Below are positions 20,803 to 29,280 of a stretch of DNA of 64,000 bases, piece by piece. Source of the DNA: Pseudomonas sp. ANT_J12 (GTDB taxonomy: Bacteria > Pseudomonadota > Gammaproteobacteria > Pseudomonadales > Pseudomonadaceae); the NCBI RefSeq assembly GCF_008370045.1, contig NZ_VOBN01000009.1:124001-188000 (forward strand), in the 5' to 3' direction. The translations under genes were made by a program, and so were the position numbers. How positions within the stretch are numbered: position 1 is the stretch's first letter; every line of letters begins with the position of its first letter. The notes beneath the pieces are model-generated. The model did no database searches, was not told the DNA's origin, and saw only the letters and a program-made list of their open reading frames with translations.

Positions 20803-20922
20803 CCAAGAAGCTTTGCAGGGGACCAGTCATAGTCTTGCGATGCTTCTTCTAATGAACGTAACCCACGTCGTCTGGGATGTGGAGATGGGCGTATCCTTCG
20901 CCCTTATTCAACAGGAATTAAA
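20803..20922 (+). other. rpsA leader
   Basis: This 120-bp gap between cmk and rpsA holds a small GGGCGTATCCTTCGCCC stem-loop at about 20887-20903, just before the ribosome site. In other bacteria rpsA mRNA is autoregulated by S1 through its leader, and this structure is a candidate site. I could not define a promoter. Confidence 0.4.
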
Positions 20923-22617
20923 ATGAGCGAAAGCTTTGCGGAACTCTTTGAAGAAAGCCTAAAAACCCTGAACCTTCAGGCAGGCTCCATCATCACCGGT
21001 GTTATCGTTGATATCGATTACCAAGCTCGCTGGGTAACCGTTCACGCTGGCCTGAAGTCTGAAGCACTCATCCCGCTTGAGCAGTTCTACAACGATGCTG
21101 GCGAACTGACTATCAACGTCGGTGACGAAGTTCACGTTGCTCTGGACTCGGTTGAAGACGGCTTTGGTGAAACCAAGCTGTCCCGTGAAAAAGCCAAGCG
21201 CGCTGAATGCTGGATTGTTCTGGAAGCAGCCTTCGCAGCCGAAGAAGTGGTCAAGGGCGTTATCAACGGTAAGGTTAAAGGCGGCTTCACTGTCGACGTT
21301 AACGGCATCCGTGCGTTCCTGCCAGGTTCTCTGGTTGACGTTCGTCCAGTGCGCGACACCACGCACCTGGAAGGCAAAGAGCTGGAATTCAAGGTCATCA
21401 AGCTCGACCAGAAACGCAACAACGTTGTCGTTTCCCGTCGTAGCGTCCTCGAAGCCGAGAACTCCGCCGAGCGTGAAGCTCTGCTGGAATCCCTGCAGGA
21501 AGGCCAACAAGTCAAAGGTATCGTCAAGAACCTCACCGATTACGGCGCATTCGTCGATCTGGGTGGCGTCGATGGCCTGCTGCACATTACCGACATGGCT
21601 TGGAAGCGTATCAAGCATCCTTCCGAAATCGTCAACGTTGGCGACGAGATCGATGTCAAGGTTCTGAAATACGATCGCGAACGCAATCGTGTTTCCCTGG
21701 GCCTGAAGCAGCTGGGCGAAGATCCATGGGTTGCTATCAAAGCCCGTTACCCAGAAAGCACTCGCGTTACCGCTCGTGTAACCAACCTGACCGACTACGG
21801 CTGCTTCGCTGAGCTGGAAGAAGGCGTTGAAGGCCTGGTACACGTTTCCGAAATGGACTGGACCAACAAAAACATCCACCCTTCGAAAGTCGTACAAGTC
21901 GGCGACGAAGTGGAAGTTATGGTTCTGGACATCGACGAAGAGCGTCGTCGTATCTCCCTCGGCATCAAGCAGTGCAAATCTAACCCATGGGAAGATTTCT
22001 CTGGCCAGTTCAACAAGGGCGATAAAATCTCCGGCACCATCAAGTCGATCACCGATTTCGGTATCTTCATTGGTCTGGACGGCGGCATCGACGGTCTGGT
22101 TCACCTGTCCGACATCTCCTGGAACGAAGTGGGCGAAGAAGCCGTTCGCCGCTTCAAGAAAGGCGACGAGCTGGACACCGTTATCCTGTCGGTTGACCCA
22201 GAGCGCGAGCGCATCTCCCTGGGTATCAAGCAACTGGAAAGCGATCCGTTCTCCGAGTACGTTCAAGAGAACGACAAAGGCGCAATCGTTAAAGGCATCG
22301 TGAAAGAAGTTGACGCTAAAGGCGCCATCATCACTCTGGCCGACGATATCGAAGCGACTCTGAAAGCCTCCGAAATCAGCCGTGACCGCGTTGAAGACGC
22401 GCGCAACGTTCTGAAAGAAGGCCAGGAAGTAGAAGCCAAGATCATCAGCGTTGACCGCAAGAGCCGCGTAATCCAGCTCTCCATCAAGTCGAAAGACGAT
22501 GCTGAAGAGAAAGAAGCAATCCAGAGCCTGCGCGACAAGCCAGCGACTTCGGAACCTGCTGCTGGTCCTACCACTCTGGGCGACCTGTTGCGTGCACAAA
22601 TGGAAAAACAGAACTAA
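20923..22617 (+). CDS. rpsA: 30S ribosomal protein S1
   Basis: This 564-residue protein has six S1/OB-fold repeats. They are visible as recurrent units such as LTDYGAFVDLGGVDGLLH, LTDYGCFAELEEGVEGLVH and ITDFGIFIGLDGGIDGLVH. It binds mRNA upstream of the start codon and loads it on the 30S subunit. Codon use is the most biased in the window (mostly GTT, CGT and AAA-type choices), as expected for a highly expressed gene. A strong terminator follows the stop. Confidence 0.99.
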   Translation: MSESFAELFEESLKTLNLQAGSIITGVIVDIDYQARWVTVHAGLKSEALIPLEQFYNDAGELTINVGDEVHVALDSVEDGFGETKLSREKAKRAECWIVLEAAFAAEEVVKGVINGKVKGGFTVDVNGIRAFLPGSLVDVRPVRDTTHLEGKELEFKVIKLDQKRNNVVVSRRSVLEAENSAEREALLESLQEGQQVKGIVKNLTDYGAFVDLGGVDGLLHITDMAWKRIKHPSEIVNVGDEIDVKVLKYDRERNRVSLGLKQLGEDPWVAIKARYPESTRVTARVTNLTDYGCFAELEEGVEGLVHVSEMDWTNKNIHPSKVVQVGDEVEVMVLDIDEERRRISLGIKQCKSNPWEDFSGQFNKGDKISGTIKSITDFGIFIGLDGGIDGLVHLSDISWNEVGEEAVRRFKKGDELDTVILSVDPERERISLGIKQLESDPFSEYVQENDKGAIVKGIVKEVDAKGAIITLADDIEATLKASEISRDRVEDARNVLKEGQEVEAKIISVDRKSRVIQLSIKSKDDAEEKEAIQSLRDKPATSEPAAGPTTLGDLLRAQMEKQN

Positions 22618-22634
22618 GTTCTGTCAGACCATAG

Positions 22635-22663
22635 AAAAAGGGCGACTTCGGTCGCCCTTTTTT
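22635..22663 (+). terminator. rpsA intrinsic terminator
   Basis: AAAAAGGGCGAC (22635-22646), a TTCG tetraloop and GTCGCCC followed by six T form a textbook intrinsic terminator 17 bases after the rpsA stop. Confidence 0.95.
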
Positions 22664-22834
22664 GTGCCTGCGATTTAGTGAAGCTCCCCAAGCGCTGTTC
22701 TAAATCCTGTGCCAGTGAAACCAATGCCTTTAACCTGCTGTCTCTTTCTTTAACAGGATCAATCGTTTAATTGCAGCTAGGCTTACGCTTGATGCGAACG
22801 ACAGTCGGGCCAAGCGTCCGATATAAGGAAGTGA

Positions 22835-23113
22835 ATGAACAAGCTCATTGTCGCAGTAGTGTTACTGACACTGGCAGGCTGTACCACTAACGCCAAGACT
22901 CATGTCGTGCGTGGCGTCAGTGGTATCGAGGTCGATTGTTCTGGTTTGGGTTCCGGTTGGGAGAAGTGCCGCAAGCGAGCCGACAGGGAGTGCAAGGGGA
23001 GTGGTTACAAGGTGGTCGCCCGATCTGACGATGCCAAGGATGAGGACGAATTTCCGTTCGGCTTCAATCCGGCAGGGTTTGTGACGCGCACCATGTTGGT
23101 CATTTGTCGGTGA
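22835..23113 (+). CDS. Small predicted lipoprotein
   Basis: This 92-residue product has a short hydrophobic signal peptide and a lipobox LAGC, so acylation at C16 is expected. The mature part is charged and contains several cysteines (spaced near ECKGSGY and the C-terminal VICR). This suggests a disulfide-bonded periplasmic domain. No function is recognised. It sits alone between the rpsA terminator and ihfB, with its own upstream gap of about 170 bp. Confidence 0.75.
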   Translation: MNKLIVAVVLLTLAGCTTNAKTHVVRGVSGIEVDCSGLGSGWEKCRKRADRECKGSGYKVVARSDDAKDEDEFPFGFNPAGFVTRTMLVICR

Positions 23114-23264
23114 GTGCGTAACGCCTTTGTCGTGTTGTGGTGCTCCGTAAATGTGCATCACAGGCTTGGTAAATATATGTCAAGCCCTGGGCTGTTCAAA
23201 TTCCTCCGGGCATGCTAAAACCTTTGAAGCGCTGATCTAGCTGCTTGAAAAAGAAGGGAAAAAT

Positions 23265-23573
23265 ATGACGAAGTCGGAGTTGATCGAACGAATTGTCACC
23301 CATCAAGGGCTGCTCTCATCCAAGGATGTGGAGCTGGCCATCAAGACCATGCTCGAACAAATGTCCCAATGTCTGGCCACCGGTGATCGCATCGAGATCC
23401 GAGGTTTTGGCAGCTTCTCCCTGCACTACCGCGCACCGCGCGTAGGTCGCAATCCAAAAACCGGTCAGTCCGTCAGCCTCGATGGCAAGTTCGTTCCGCA
23501 TTTCAAGCCGGGCAAGGAACTGCGTGATCGGGTGAACGAGGAAGAGGAGGAAGGTTTTGACCTCCACAACTAA
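23265..23573 (+). CDS. ihfB: Integration host factor subunit beta
   Basis: This 102-residue HU/IHF-family DNA-bending protein has the conserved beta-arm motif GRNPKTG and the GFGSF turn. IHF-beta pairs with IhfA, binds a defined site and bends DNA sharply, serving recombination, replication and sigma-54 promoters. The acidic tail is typical of Pseudomonas IhfB. The start ATG follows AGAAGGGAAAAAT. lapA begins 11 bases after its stop. Confidence 0.98.
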   Translation: MTKSELIERIVTHQGLLSSKDVELAIKTMLEQMSQCLATGDRIEIRGFGSFSLHYRAPRVGRNPKTGQSVSLDGKFVPHFKPGKELRDRVNEEEEEGFDLHN

Positions 23574-23584
23574 AGGGTCGACGC

Positions 23585-23824
23585 ATGCGTAACCTCAAGC
23601 GTGTACTCCTTGGCTTGGTTCTCCTGTTGCTGGTCCTGGCGATTCTTGCGTTTGTCCTGGAAAATCAGCAATCAGTGTCGCTGCTGTTTCTTGGCTGGGC
23701 GGGGCCGCAATTGCCGGTATCGCTGGTCATGGTGCTGGCGCTGCTGATCGGCATGCTGATCGGGCCGATTCTGGGTTGGTTTCTGGGGCGTTCGTCCAGA
23801 GCATCCCGCAAGCGCCTCGTTTGA
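23585..23824 (+). CDS. lapA: LapA-domain inner-membrane protein
   Basis: This 79-residue protein has two membrane segments at about 6-26 and 43-66, joined by the ENQQSVSLLFLGW motif of the LapA/DUF1049 (YciS) family. In enteric bacteria YciS (LapA) works with LapB in controlling LPS synthesis. No lapB is next to it here. It sits directly between ihfB and the O-antigen island and marks the conserved left border of that island. Confidence 0.85.
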   Translation: MRNLKRVLLGLVLLLLVLAILAFVLENQQSVSLLFLGWAGPQLPVSLVMVLALLIGMLIGPILGWFLGRSSRASRKRLV

Positions 23825-23847
23825 TCGCGGCTGATGTAATGGACGTG

Positions 23848-23876
23848 TTGAATTTGCGTCACAGCTTGTCTATATC
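23848..23876 (+). promoter_or_regulatory. Candidate sigma-70 promoter for the rfbBDA operon
   Basis: TTGAAT (23848-23853) and TATATC (23871-23876) are separated by exactly 17 bp, about 180 bp before rfbB. It lies after lapA and before a weak hairpin. Confidence 0.45.
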
Positions 23877-23961
23877 CATTAGTAAAAGCGTCATTAAGCT
23901 GTAAAATGCTGCGCTTGTCCGGTAATGGCATATTCCCATTTCGGTCAGACTGACTCTGTCA

Positions 23962-23986
23962 GAAGCCTTTAGCTTAGATGAAGGCT
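23962..23986 (+). terminator. Weak hairpin upstream of rfbB
   Basis: AAGCCTT (23962-23968) pairs with AAGGCTT (23980-23986) and runs into TTGC. Downstream of the candidate promoter it could act as an attenuator, or simply end ihfB-lapA transcripts. Confidence 0.4.
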
Positions 23987-24054
23987 TTTGCATTCATGGA
24001 TTAGACAGCGCTCGATCGACGGCCCTGTCAGCAACTCAAAGGGTGTAGTTTCGC

Positions 24055-25131
24055 GTGAAAATTCTAGTAACCGGTGGCGCCGGGTTTATCGGCTCCGCAG
24101 TCATTCGTCATATCATCTCAAACACTACCGACGCTGTCGTTAACGTCGATAAACTGACGTATGCCGGTAACTTGGAGTCGCTGGCCGAAGTCAGCCAGAA
24201 CCCGCGTTATGCGTTTGAGCGCGTTGACATCTGCGACCGCGATCAAATCGACCGTGTCCTGCGTGAACACCAACCAGATGCCATCATGCACCTGGCCGCA
24301 GAGTCCCACGTTGATCGTTCGATCTCCGGTCCGTCCGAGTTCATCCAGACCAACATCATTGGCACCTACACCCTGCTGGAAGCCGCACGCCACTACTGGG
24401 CTGCACTGGATGATGCGCGTAAAGCCAACTTCCGCTTTCACCATATTTCGACAGACGAAGTCTACGGAGACCTCGAAGGTCCGGAAGACCTCTTCACCGA
24501 AACCACACCCTATCAGCCAAGCTCGCCGTATTCGGCGAGCAAAGCCAGTTCCGACCACTTGGTTCGCGCCTGGACCCGTACCTACGGTCTGCCGACCCTG
24601 GTCACCAATTGCTCGAACAACTACGGCCCGTGCCACTTCCCGGAGAAGTTGATCCCGCTGATCATCCTCAATGCGTTGGAAGGCAAGCCGCTGCCGGTCT
24701 ATGGCAAGGGCAACCAGGTTCGTGACTGGCTCTACGTCGAAGACCACGCTCGCGCACTGTACAAAGTCGTGACCGAAGGTGTTATCGGTGAGACGTACAA
24801 CATTGGTGGCCATAACGAAAAGCAAAACATCGAAGTCGTGAACACCTTGTGTGCACTGCTCGACGAGTTGCGCCCGGATTCTGCTCATCGCCCTCACGCC
24901 AGTCTGATCACCTATGTTCAGGATCGCCCGGGCCACGATCAGCGTTACGCGATCGATGCCAGCAAAATCCAGCGCGAGCTGGGTTGGACGCCTGAAGAAA
25001 CATTCGAAACCGGCATTCGCAAAACTGTCGAGTGGTACCTCAATAACACTGAGTGGGTTGCTCACGTGAAGAGCGGCAGCTACCAGCAATGGATTGACCA
25101 GAACTACGCGGATCGTTCGAGTAAGGCATGA
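24055..25131 (+). CDS. rfbB: dTDP-glucose 4,6-dehydratase
   Basis: This 358-residue extended SDR converts dTDP-glucose to dTDP-4-keto-6-deoxyglucose. The NAD motif TGGAGFIGS, the STDEVYGDLEG active-site motif and the catalytic YSASK are all present. The start is GTG at 24055. This intermediate feeds both the rhamnose branch (RmlC, RmlD) and the amino-sugar branch (FdtA, FdtB) in this island. The stop overlaps the rfbD ATG by four bases. Confidence 0.98.
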   Translation: MKILVTGGAGFIGSAVIRHIISNTTDAVVNVDKLTYAGNLESLAEVSQNPRYAFERVDICDRDQIDRVLREHQPDAIMHLAAESHVDRSISGPSEFIQTNIIGTYTLLEAARHYWAALDDARKANFRFHHISTDEVYGDLEGPEDLFTETTPYQPSSPYSASKASSDHLVRAWTRTYGLPTLVTNCSNNYGPCHFPEKLIPLIILNALEGKPLPVYGKGNQVRDWLYVEDHARALYKVVTEGVIGETYNIGGHNEKQNIEVVNTLCALLDELRPDSAHRPHASLITYVQDRPGHDQRYAIDASKIQRELGWTPEETFETGIRKTVEWYLNNTEWVAHVKSGSYQQWIDQNYADRSSKA

Positions 25132-26009
25132 AAATCCTCCTACTGGGAAAAAATGGCCAGGTAGGGTGGGAGTTGCAACGCTCCTTGGCGCCGCTGGGTG
25201 AGCTGATTGCCCTGGATCGCAGCACCGGCGGTGACTTGTCCGATCTGGACGCCTTGCGCACGACGATCCGTCAGCTCAAGCCGGACGTCATCGTCAATGC
25301 CGCCGCCTACACCGCTGTAGATAAGGCCGAGTCCGAAACTGAGCTGGCCGACCGCGTTAATGGTCAGGCAAGCCAGGTTATGGCTGAAGAGGCCGTATTA
25401 CTTGGGGCCTGGCTGATTCACTACTCGACCGATTACGTGTTCAGTGGGCAGGGTTCAAAGGCGTGGCAAGAAACCGATCCAGTCGCCCCGGTGAATCACT
25501 ACGGCGCCAGTAAGCTGGCCGGTGAGCAGGCGATTATCGCTTCGAGCTGCAAATACCTGATCTTCCGCACCAGCTGGGTGTATGGCGCTCGCGGTAACAA
25601 TTTCGCCAAGACCATGCTGCGTCTGGCCAAGGATCGCGAGACCCTGAGCGTCATCGCCGACCAGATCGGAGCCCCGACGGGTGCAGATCTGATTGCCGAC
25701 GTGACCGCGTTGGCCATTCAGCAGGTCATGCAACGGCCCGAGCTGGCAGGTCTTTATCATCTGGCCGCCACGGGTGAAGTGTCGTGGCATGGCTATGCCA
25801 GGCATGTGATCGAGTTTGCCCAGGTCAATGGCGAGCTACTCGCCGTAACGGCGGTAAATCCGATCGAAACGACCGCTTATCCAACGCTTGCGCGTCGCCC
25901 TCTGAATTCACGTTTGAACACTCAGAAGCTACGTGACAATTTTTCTCTACACTTGCCGGATTGGCAAAGTGGTGTAACTCGAATGCTTAGGGAAGTTCTG
26001 AACAAATGA
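25128..26009 (+). CDS. rfbD: dTDP-4-dehydrorhamnose reductase
   Basis: This 293-residue SDR carries out the last step to dTDP-L-rhamnose. It has the GKNGQVGWEL nucleotide-binding start, the STDYVFSG motif and the catalytic YGASK. It overlaps rfbB and rfbA by four bases each (ATGA), so the three are a translationally coupled operon. The usual fourth partner rfbC is not adjacent; it appears as part of a fusion gene at 28221. Confidence 0.97.
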   Translation: MKILLLGKNGQVGWELQRSLAPLGELIALDRSTGGDLSDLDALRTTIRQLKPDVIVNAAAYTAVDKAESETELADRVNGQASQVMAEEAVLLGAWLIHYSTDYVFSGQGSKAWQETDPVAPVNHYGASKLAGEQAIIASSCKYLIFRTSWVYGARGNNFAKTMLRLAKDRETLSVIADQIGAPTGADLIADVTALAIQQVMQRPELAGLYHLAATGEVSWHGYARHVIEFAQVNGELLAVTAVNPIETTAYPTLARRPLNSRLNTQKLRDNFSLHLPDWQSGVTRMLREVLNK

Positions 26010-26884
26010 CCACGACAAATCGTAAAGGGATCATCCTCGCCGGCGGCTCGGGCACACGACTGCATCCGTTGACTCTCGGTGTGTCCAAGCAGATGCTGCC
26101 GATCTACGACAAGCCGATGATCTTTTATCCTCTGTCGGTGCTGATGCTCGCAGGTATGCGGGAAATCCTGATCATCTCCACTCCGGAAGACTTGCCTTGC
26201 TTTCGCAAGCTGCTGGGTGATGGCAGTCTTTACGGTATTAAACTGACTTATGCCGAACAACCAAGCCCAGACGGCCTGGCACAAGCGTTTATTATCGGTG
26301 AAGAGTTCATCGGCAAGGACCCTTGCTGTCTGATCCTGGGAGATAACATTTTTTACGGCCAGCATTTCTCGGACAACCTTCGTTCGGCGACTACTCAAAA
26401 GGCAGGAGCAACGGTATTCGGTTATCACGTGTCTGATCCTGAGCGTTTTGGCGTGGTTGAGTTTGATCAGTCGGGCCGTGCATTGAGCATCGAAGAAAAA
26501 CCCGAAAAACCGAAGTCCAACTACGCGGTTACAGGTCTTTATTTCTACGACAATGATGTTGTTGAAATAGCGAAAAATATCAAGCCTTCCGAGCGCGGCG
26601 AGTTGGAAATTACCGATGTGAACCGGGTCTATCTTGAGCGCAAGACTCTCAGTGTAGAGATGTTGGGGCGTGGTTTCGCCTGGCTTGACACAGGGACTCA
26701 TGACTCACTTCTGGAGGCCAGCCATTTCGTTCACACAATTGAGCAGCGTCAAGGGCTTAAAGTGGCTTGTCTCGAAGAAATTGCCTTTACCAACGGCTGG
26801 ATCGACAGGGCGCAGTTGGCGCAGCAGGCTGAGCGCCTTAAAAAGACGGGTTATGGTCAGTATTTGCTCAAACTGCTGAATTAA
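26006..26884 (+). CDS. rfbA: Glucose-1-phosphate thymidylyltransferase
   Basis: This 292-residue nucleotidyltransferase joins glucose-1-phosphate and dTTP to dTDP-glucose. The signature GGSGTRLHPLT is at residues 12-22, with DKPMIFYPLS and LGDNIFYG later. The length is that of RmlA. It ends the rfbBDA operon, and a hairpin without a T run follows. Confidence 0.98.
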   Translation: MTTTNRKGIILAGGSGTRLHPLTLGVSKQMLPIYDKPMIFYPLSVLMLAGMREILIISTPEDLPCFRKLLGDGSLYGIKLTYAEQPSPDGLAQAFIIGEEFIGKDPCCLILGDNIFYGQHFSDNLRSATTQKAGATVFGYHVSDPERFGVVEFDQSGRALSIEEKPEKPKSNYAVTGLYFYDNDVVEIAKNIKPSERGELEITDVNRVYLERKTLSVEMLGRGFAWLDTGTHDSLLEASHFVHTIEQRQGLKVACLEEIAFTNGWIDRAQLAQQAERLKKTGYGQYLLKLLN

Positions 26885-26900
26885 TACCGCCTGATGTTTG

Positions 26901-26924
26901 GTGACAGGGCGTAATCCCTGTCAC
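26901..26924 (+). terminator. Hairpin after rfbA
   Basis: GTGACAGGG (26901-26909) pairs perfectly with CCCTGTCAC (26916-26924). No T run follows, so it may be a pause site or processing hairpin rather than a full terminator. Confidence 0.4.
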
Positions 26925-26957
26925 TGATAGGAACTGTTAGCGCGCAACCGGGGTCGA

Positions 26958-26985
26958 TTGGTATTCGAAACTACTGTCCAATAAA
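26958..26985 (+). promoter_or_regulatory. Candidate promoter for wzz
   Basis: TTGGTA (26958-26963), a 16-bp spacer and AATAAA (26980-26985) lie about 65 bp before the wzz start. The hexamers match the sigma-70 consensus only in part. Confidence 0.35.
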
Positions 26986-27051
26986 CTGGGAAAAACGTCA
27001 AGCTGTGATCTTCACAGATCGAGACCAGATTAAAACAAGGCTCAAAACACT

Positions 27052-28107
27052 ATGCGAAGCGATGCTGCTAATAACCAAAACCCCGATGAAATTGAAGTTT
27101 TTTTGATCGCGCGAGCATTGTGTAAACGCGTGTGGCTAATTATAGGTATCGCCGCGATTGTGGTTGGCTTGGGCGTCATGTACGCGTTCTTTAGCGAGCG
27201 TGTTTACGAAGCTAGAGCCTATTTAGTTCCTCCTACTCAGAGTGATATTGCCGATCTGAATACCGGGCGCACTCGGGAGTTTGAGCTCACTCCGTATTCG
27301 ATTGAAGATGTCTATCGTTTATTTGTTCGGAATCTACGCTCCGAGTCGCTTCGGCAGGAGTTTTTTGTGGACGAGTATCTGCCCTCGTTGAGTGACGATC
27401 AAAAGACACGGTCGCAAGACGCGCTGTACTCGGAGTATTCAAAAAAAATTCAGGTCAACCCTGTTACAGCGGATGAAGAAGGCCGTTACTCGGTTGTTGT
27501 ACAGACCATGAGTAGTGAAAAAGCAGTTGACTGGGTTAAGAAATACGTAAAACGCGCCGAGTCCCGGGCGACTAAGGAGATAATGAAAAACGTGTCTTAC
27601 GAGGCAAAAATCCGCGCCAAGAACACTAGCCAGGAAATTGATACCAAGCGTGAAACGGGCGAAACCTCGCGTGGCGATACCATTACCAAGCTGCGTGCAG
27701 CGCTTAGCGTCGCAGAGGCAGCTGGCGTGCAGAAACCAACCGTGGTATTCGGCGGAGCACCGGCTGGGGTGGCAGGAAACATGGAAGGAGAGATGAGTTT
27801 CTTGAGAGGGGTTGAAGCGATAAAGGCTGAGATAAAAAATCTTGAAAGCAGGTCATCCAACGACGCGTTTATTAAGGAACTGCGAGGCCTCCAAGCCAAG
27901 AAAAGTTTTTACGAAAAGTTGGCCGTCGCCCCGAGAGAAATCGATATGTATCGCTATGACGGCGTTGTAGAAACACCAGAAAATGCGATTAAGCCGAAAA
28001 AGACACTCGTCATAGCGCTGGCACTGGTGCTGGGGCTAATGCTTGGTGTTCTGTCAGCTTTTACGCAGTATCGCTGGGAGGAAACGCGGAAAAAAGCGTA
28101 TACCTGA
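27052..28107 (+). CDS. wzz: Wzz O-antigen chain-length regulator
   Basis: This 351-residue inner-membrane copolymerase has an N-terminal membrane segment at about 28-48, a long helical periplasmic domain and a C-terminal segment at about 322-345. The proline-rich PKKTL motif precedes the second segment. It sets the modal length of O-antigen made by Wzy. From here on, A+T content rises compared with the core genes. It is flanked by its own weak promoter and a hairpin. Confidence 0.93.
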   Translation: MRSDAANNQNPDEIEVFLIARALCKRVWLIIGIAAIVVGLGVMYAFFSERVYEARAYLVPPTQSDIADLNTGRTREFELTPYSIEDVYRLFVRNLRSESLRQEFFVDEYLPSLSDDQKTRSQDALYSEYSKKIQVNPVTADEEGRYSVVVQTMSSEKAVDWVKKYVKRAESRATKEIMKNVSYEAKIRAKNTSQEIDTKRETGETSRGDTITKLRAALSVAEAAGVQKPTVVFGGAPAGVAGNMEGEMSFLRGVEAIKAEIKNLESRSSNDAFIKELRGLQAKKSFYEKLAVAPREIDMYRYDGVVETPENAIKPKKTLVIALALVLGLMLGVLSAFTQYRWEETRKKAYT

Positions 28108-28140
28108 TTCTGTGTCATCGAAGCGATGTTTCAGAGTGAG

Positions 28141-28164
28141 AAAGGCAATGGAAATGGTGCCTTT
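28141..28164 (+). terminator. Hairpin after wzz
   Basis: AAAGGCA (28141-28147) and TGCCTTT (28158-28164) form a 7-bp stem with a ten-base loop, followed by AAGTTGTTT. It looks like a modest intrinsic terminator. Confidence 0.45.
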
Positions 28165-28167
28165 AAG

Positions 28168-28196
28168 TTGTTTATAGTCATTATAGGCAGAATATT
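28168..28196 (+). promoter_or_regulatory. Candidate promoter for the amino-sugar/O-antigen genes
   Basis: TTGTTT (28168-28173) and AATATT (28191-28196), 17 bp apart, stand 25 bp before the rmlC-fdtA fusion gene. The spacing is good; the hexamers are imperfect. Confidence 0.35.
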
Positions 28197-28220
28197 CATA
28201 GCCGTTTAAGGTGTTACTAC

Positions 28221-29216
28221 ATGAAATTGCTAAAAACCGATTTACAGGAAGTAGTTATAATAGAGCCAACGGTTTTTAGGGATGATCGCGGCTGGTTTAC
28301 TGAAAGTTTTAACGAGCCGCGTTTTCATGAGGCACTTTCGGAGTTGGGTTTACCTATTCCCAGAAGCTTCATCCAGGATAATCACTCGTGCTCCCAAAAA
28401 GGTGTGCTTCGAGGCCTGCACTACCAACTGTCGCCTCATGCCCAGGGGAAGTTGGTCAGAGTTGTTTCAGGTGCCGCATATGATGTTGCCGTCGATATTC
28501 GAAAGGGATCACCTACTTACGGGAACTGGGTTGGCGTCGAGTTGAGTGCAGCTAATAATCGGATGTTATGGATACCTGAAGGGTTTGCCCACGGCTTTAT
28601 AGCTCTGGAAGACGATACTCATTTTCTATATAAAACCACAGATGTTTACTGTAAGGATCTTGAGCGTAGTATCAAGTGGAACGATGCCGATATTGGTATA
28701 AAGTGGCCTGAAGACATTGATCTTATTGTCAGTGAAAAAGACAGGCAAGCCAAGGCATTCAATGAAGCGGATTTGCCTACTGTTTACTTGCCAGGTACTA
28801 CACAACTTATCGATTTGGAAGTGATTGGTGACAACCGTGGCAGTTTAGTATCCCTGGAGAAAGGTCGGCAAGTCCCATTCGAAATTAAACGCGTCTATTA
28901 TATTTTCGGTACTCTGCCTGATGTAAGCCGAGGGTTTCACGCGCACAAACAGTTGCGGCAACTAGCAGTTTGCGTTTCAGGAAAGTGTCGCATGCTGATG
29001 GATAATGGCCTCACCAAAGAAGAAGTCTGGCTGGACTCACCCAAAAAAGGGGTTTTGATCAATAACCTTATTTGGCGAGAGATGCATGACTTCAGCGATG
29101 ATTGCGTATTAGTGGTTTTTGCCAGTCACGAATATGATGAGGCCGACTATATACGAAGCTATGAAGAATTTATAAAAGTTGTTGCCATCAATACGGCGTC
29201 GAGCGGTGCGTGCTGA
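28221..29216 (+). CDS. RmlC epimerase fused to FdtA-type sugar 3,4-ketoisomerase
   Basis: This 331-residue protein joins two cupin enzymes. Residues 1-185 are dTDP-4-dehydrorhamnose 3,5-epimerase. GVLRGLHYQ gives catalytic H67, AYDVAVDIR follows, and Y143 lies in the TTDVY segment. Residues 196-325 are an FdtA/WxcM-C ketoisomerase, with the RGFHAHK motif carrying H240 and H242. Both halves use the product of RfbB. One leads to dTDP-L-rhamnose, the other to dTDP-3-keto-6-deoxyhexose, the substrate of the next gene's aminotransferase. Both active sites look intact. No separate rfbC occurs in the window, so this half must supply it here unless another copy exists elsewhere. Confidence 0.9.
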   Translation: MKLLKTDLQEVVIIEPTVFRDDRGWFTESFNEPRFHEALSELGLPIPRSFIQDNHSCSQKGVLRGLHYQLSPHAQGKLVRVVSGAAYDVAVDIRKGSPTYGNWVGVELSAANNRMLWIPEGFAHGFIALEDDTHFLYKTTDVYCKDLERSIKWNDADIGIKWPEDIDLIVSEKDRQAKAFNEADLPTVYLPGTTQLIDLEVIGDNRGSLVSLEKGRQVPFEIKRVYYIFGTLPDVSRGFHAHKQLRQLAVCVSGKCRMLMDNGLTKEEVWLDSPKKGVLINNLIWREMHDFSDDCVLVVFASHEYDEADYIRSYEEFIKVVAINTASSGAC

Positions 29217-29280
29217 TCGGTAGTTCAGCTGTAGCGTGATTGACATAAGTTTTGGTAATACGGACATAACAGGTGTTTTA

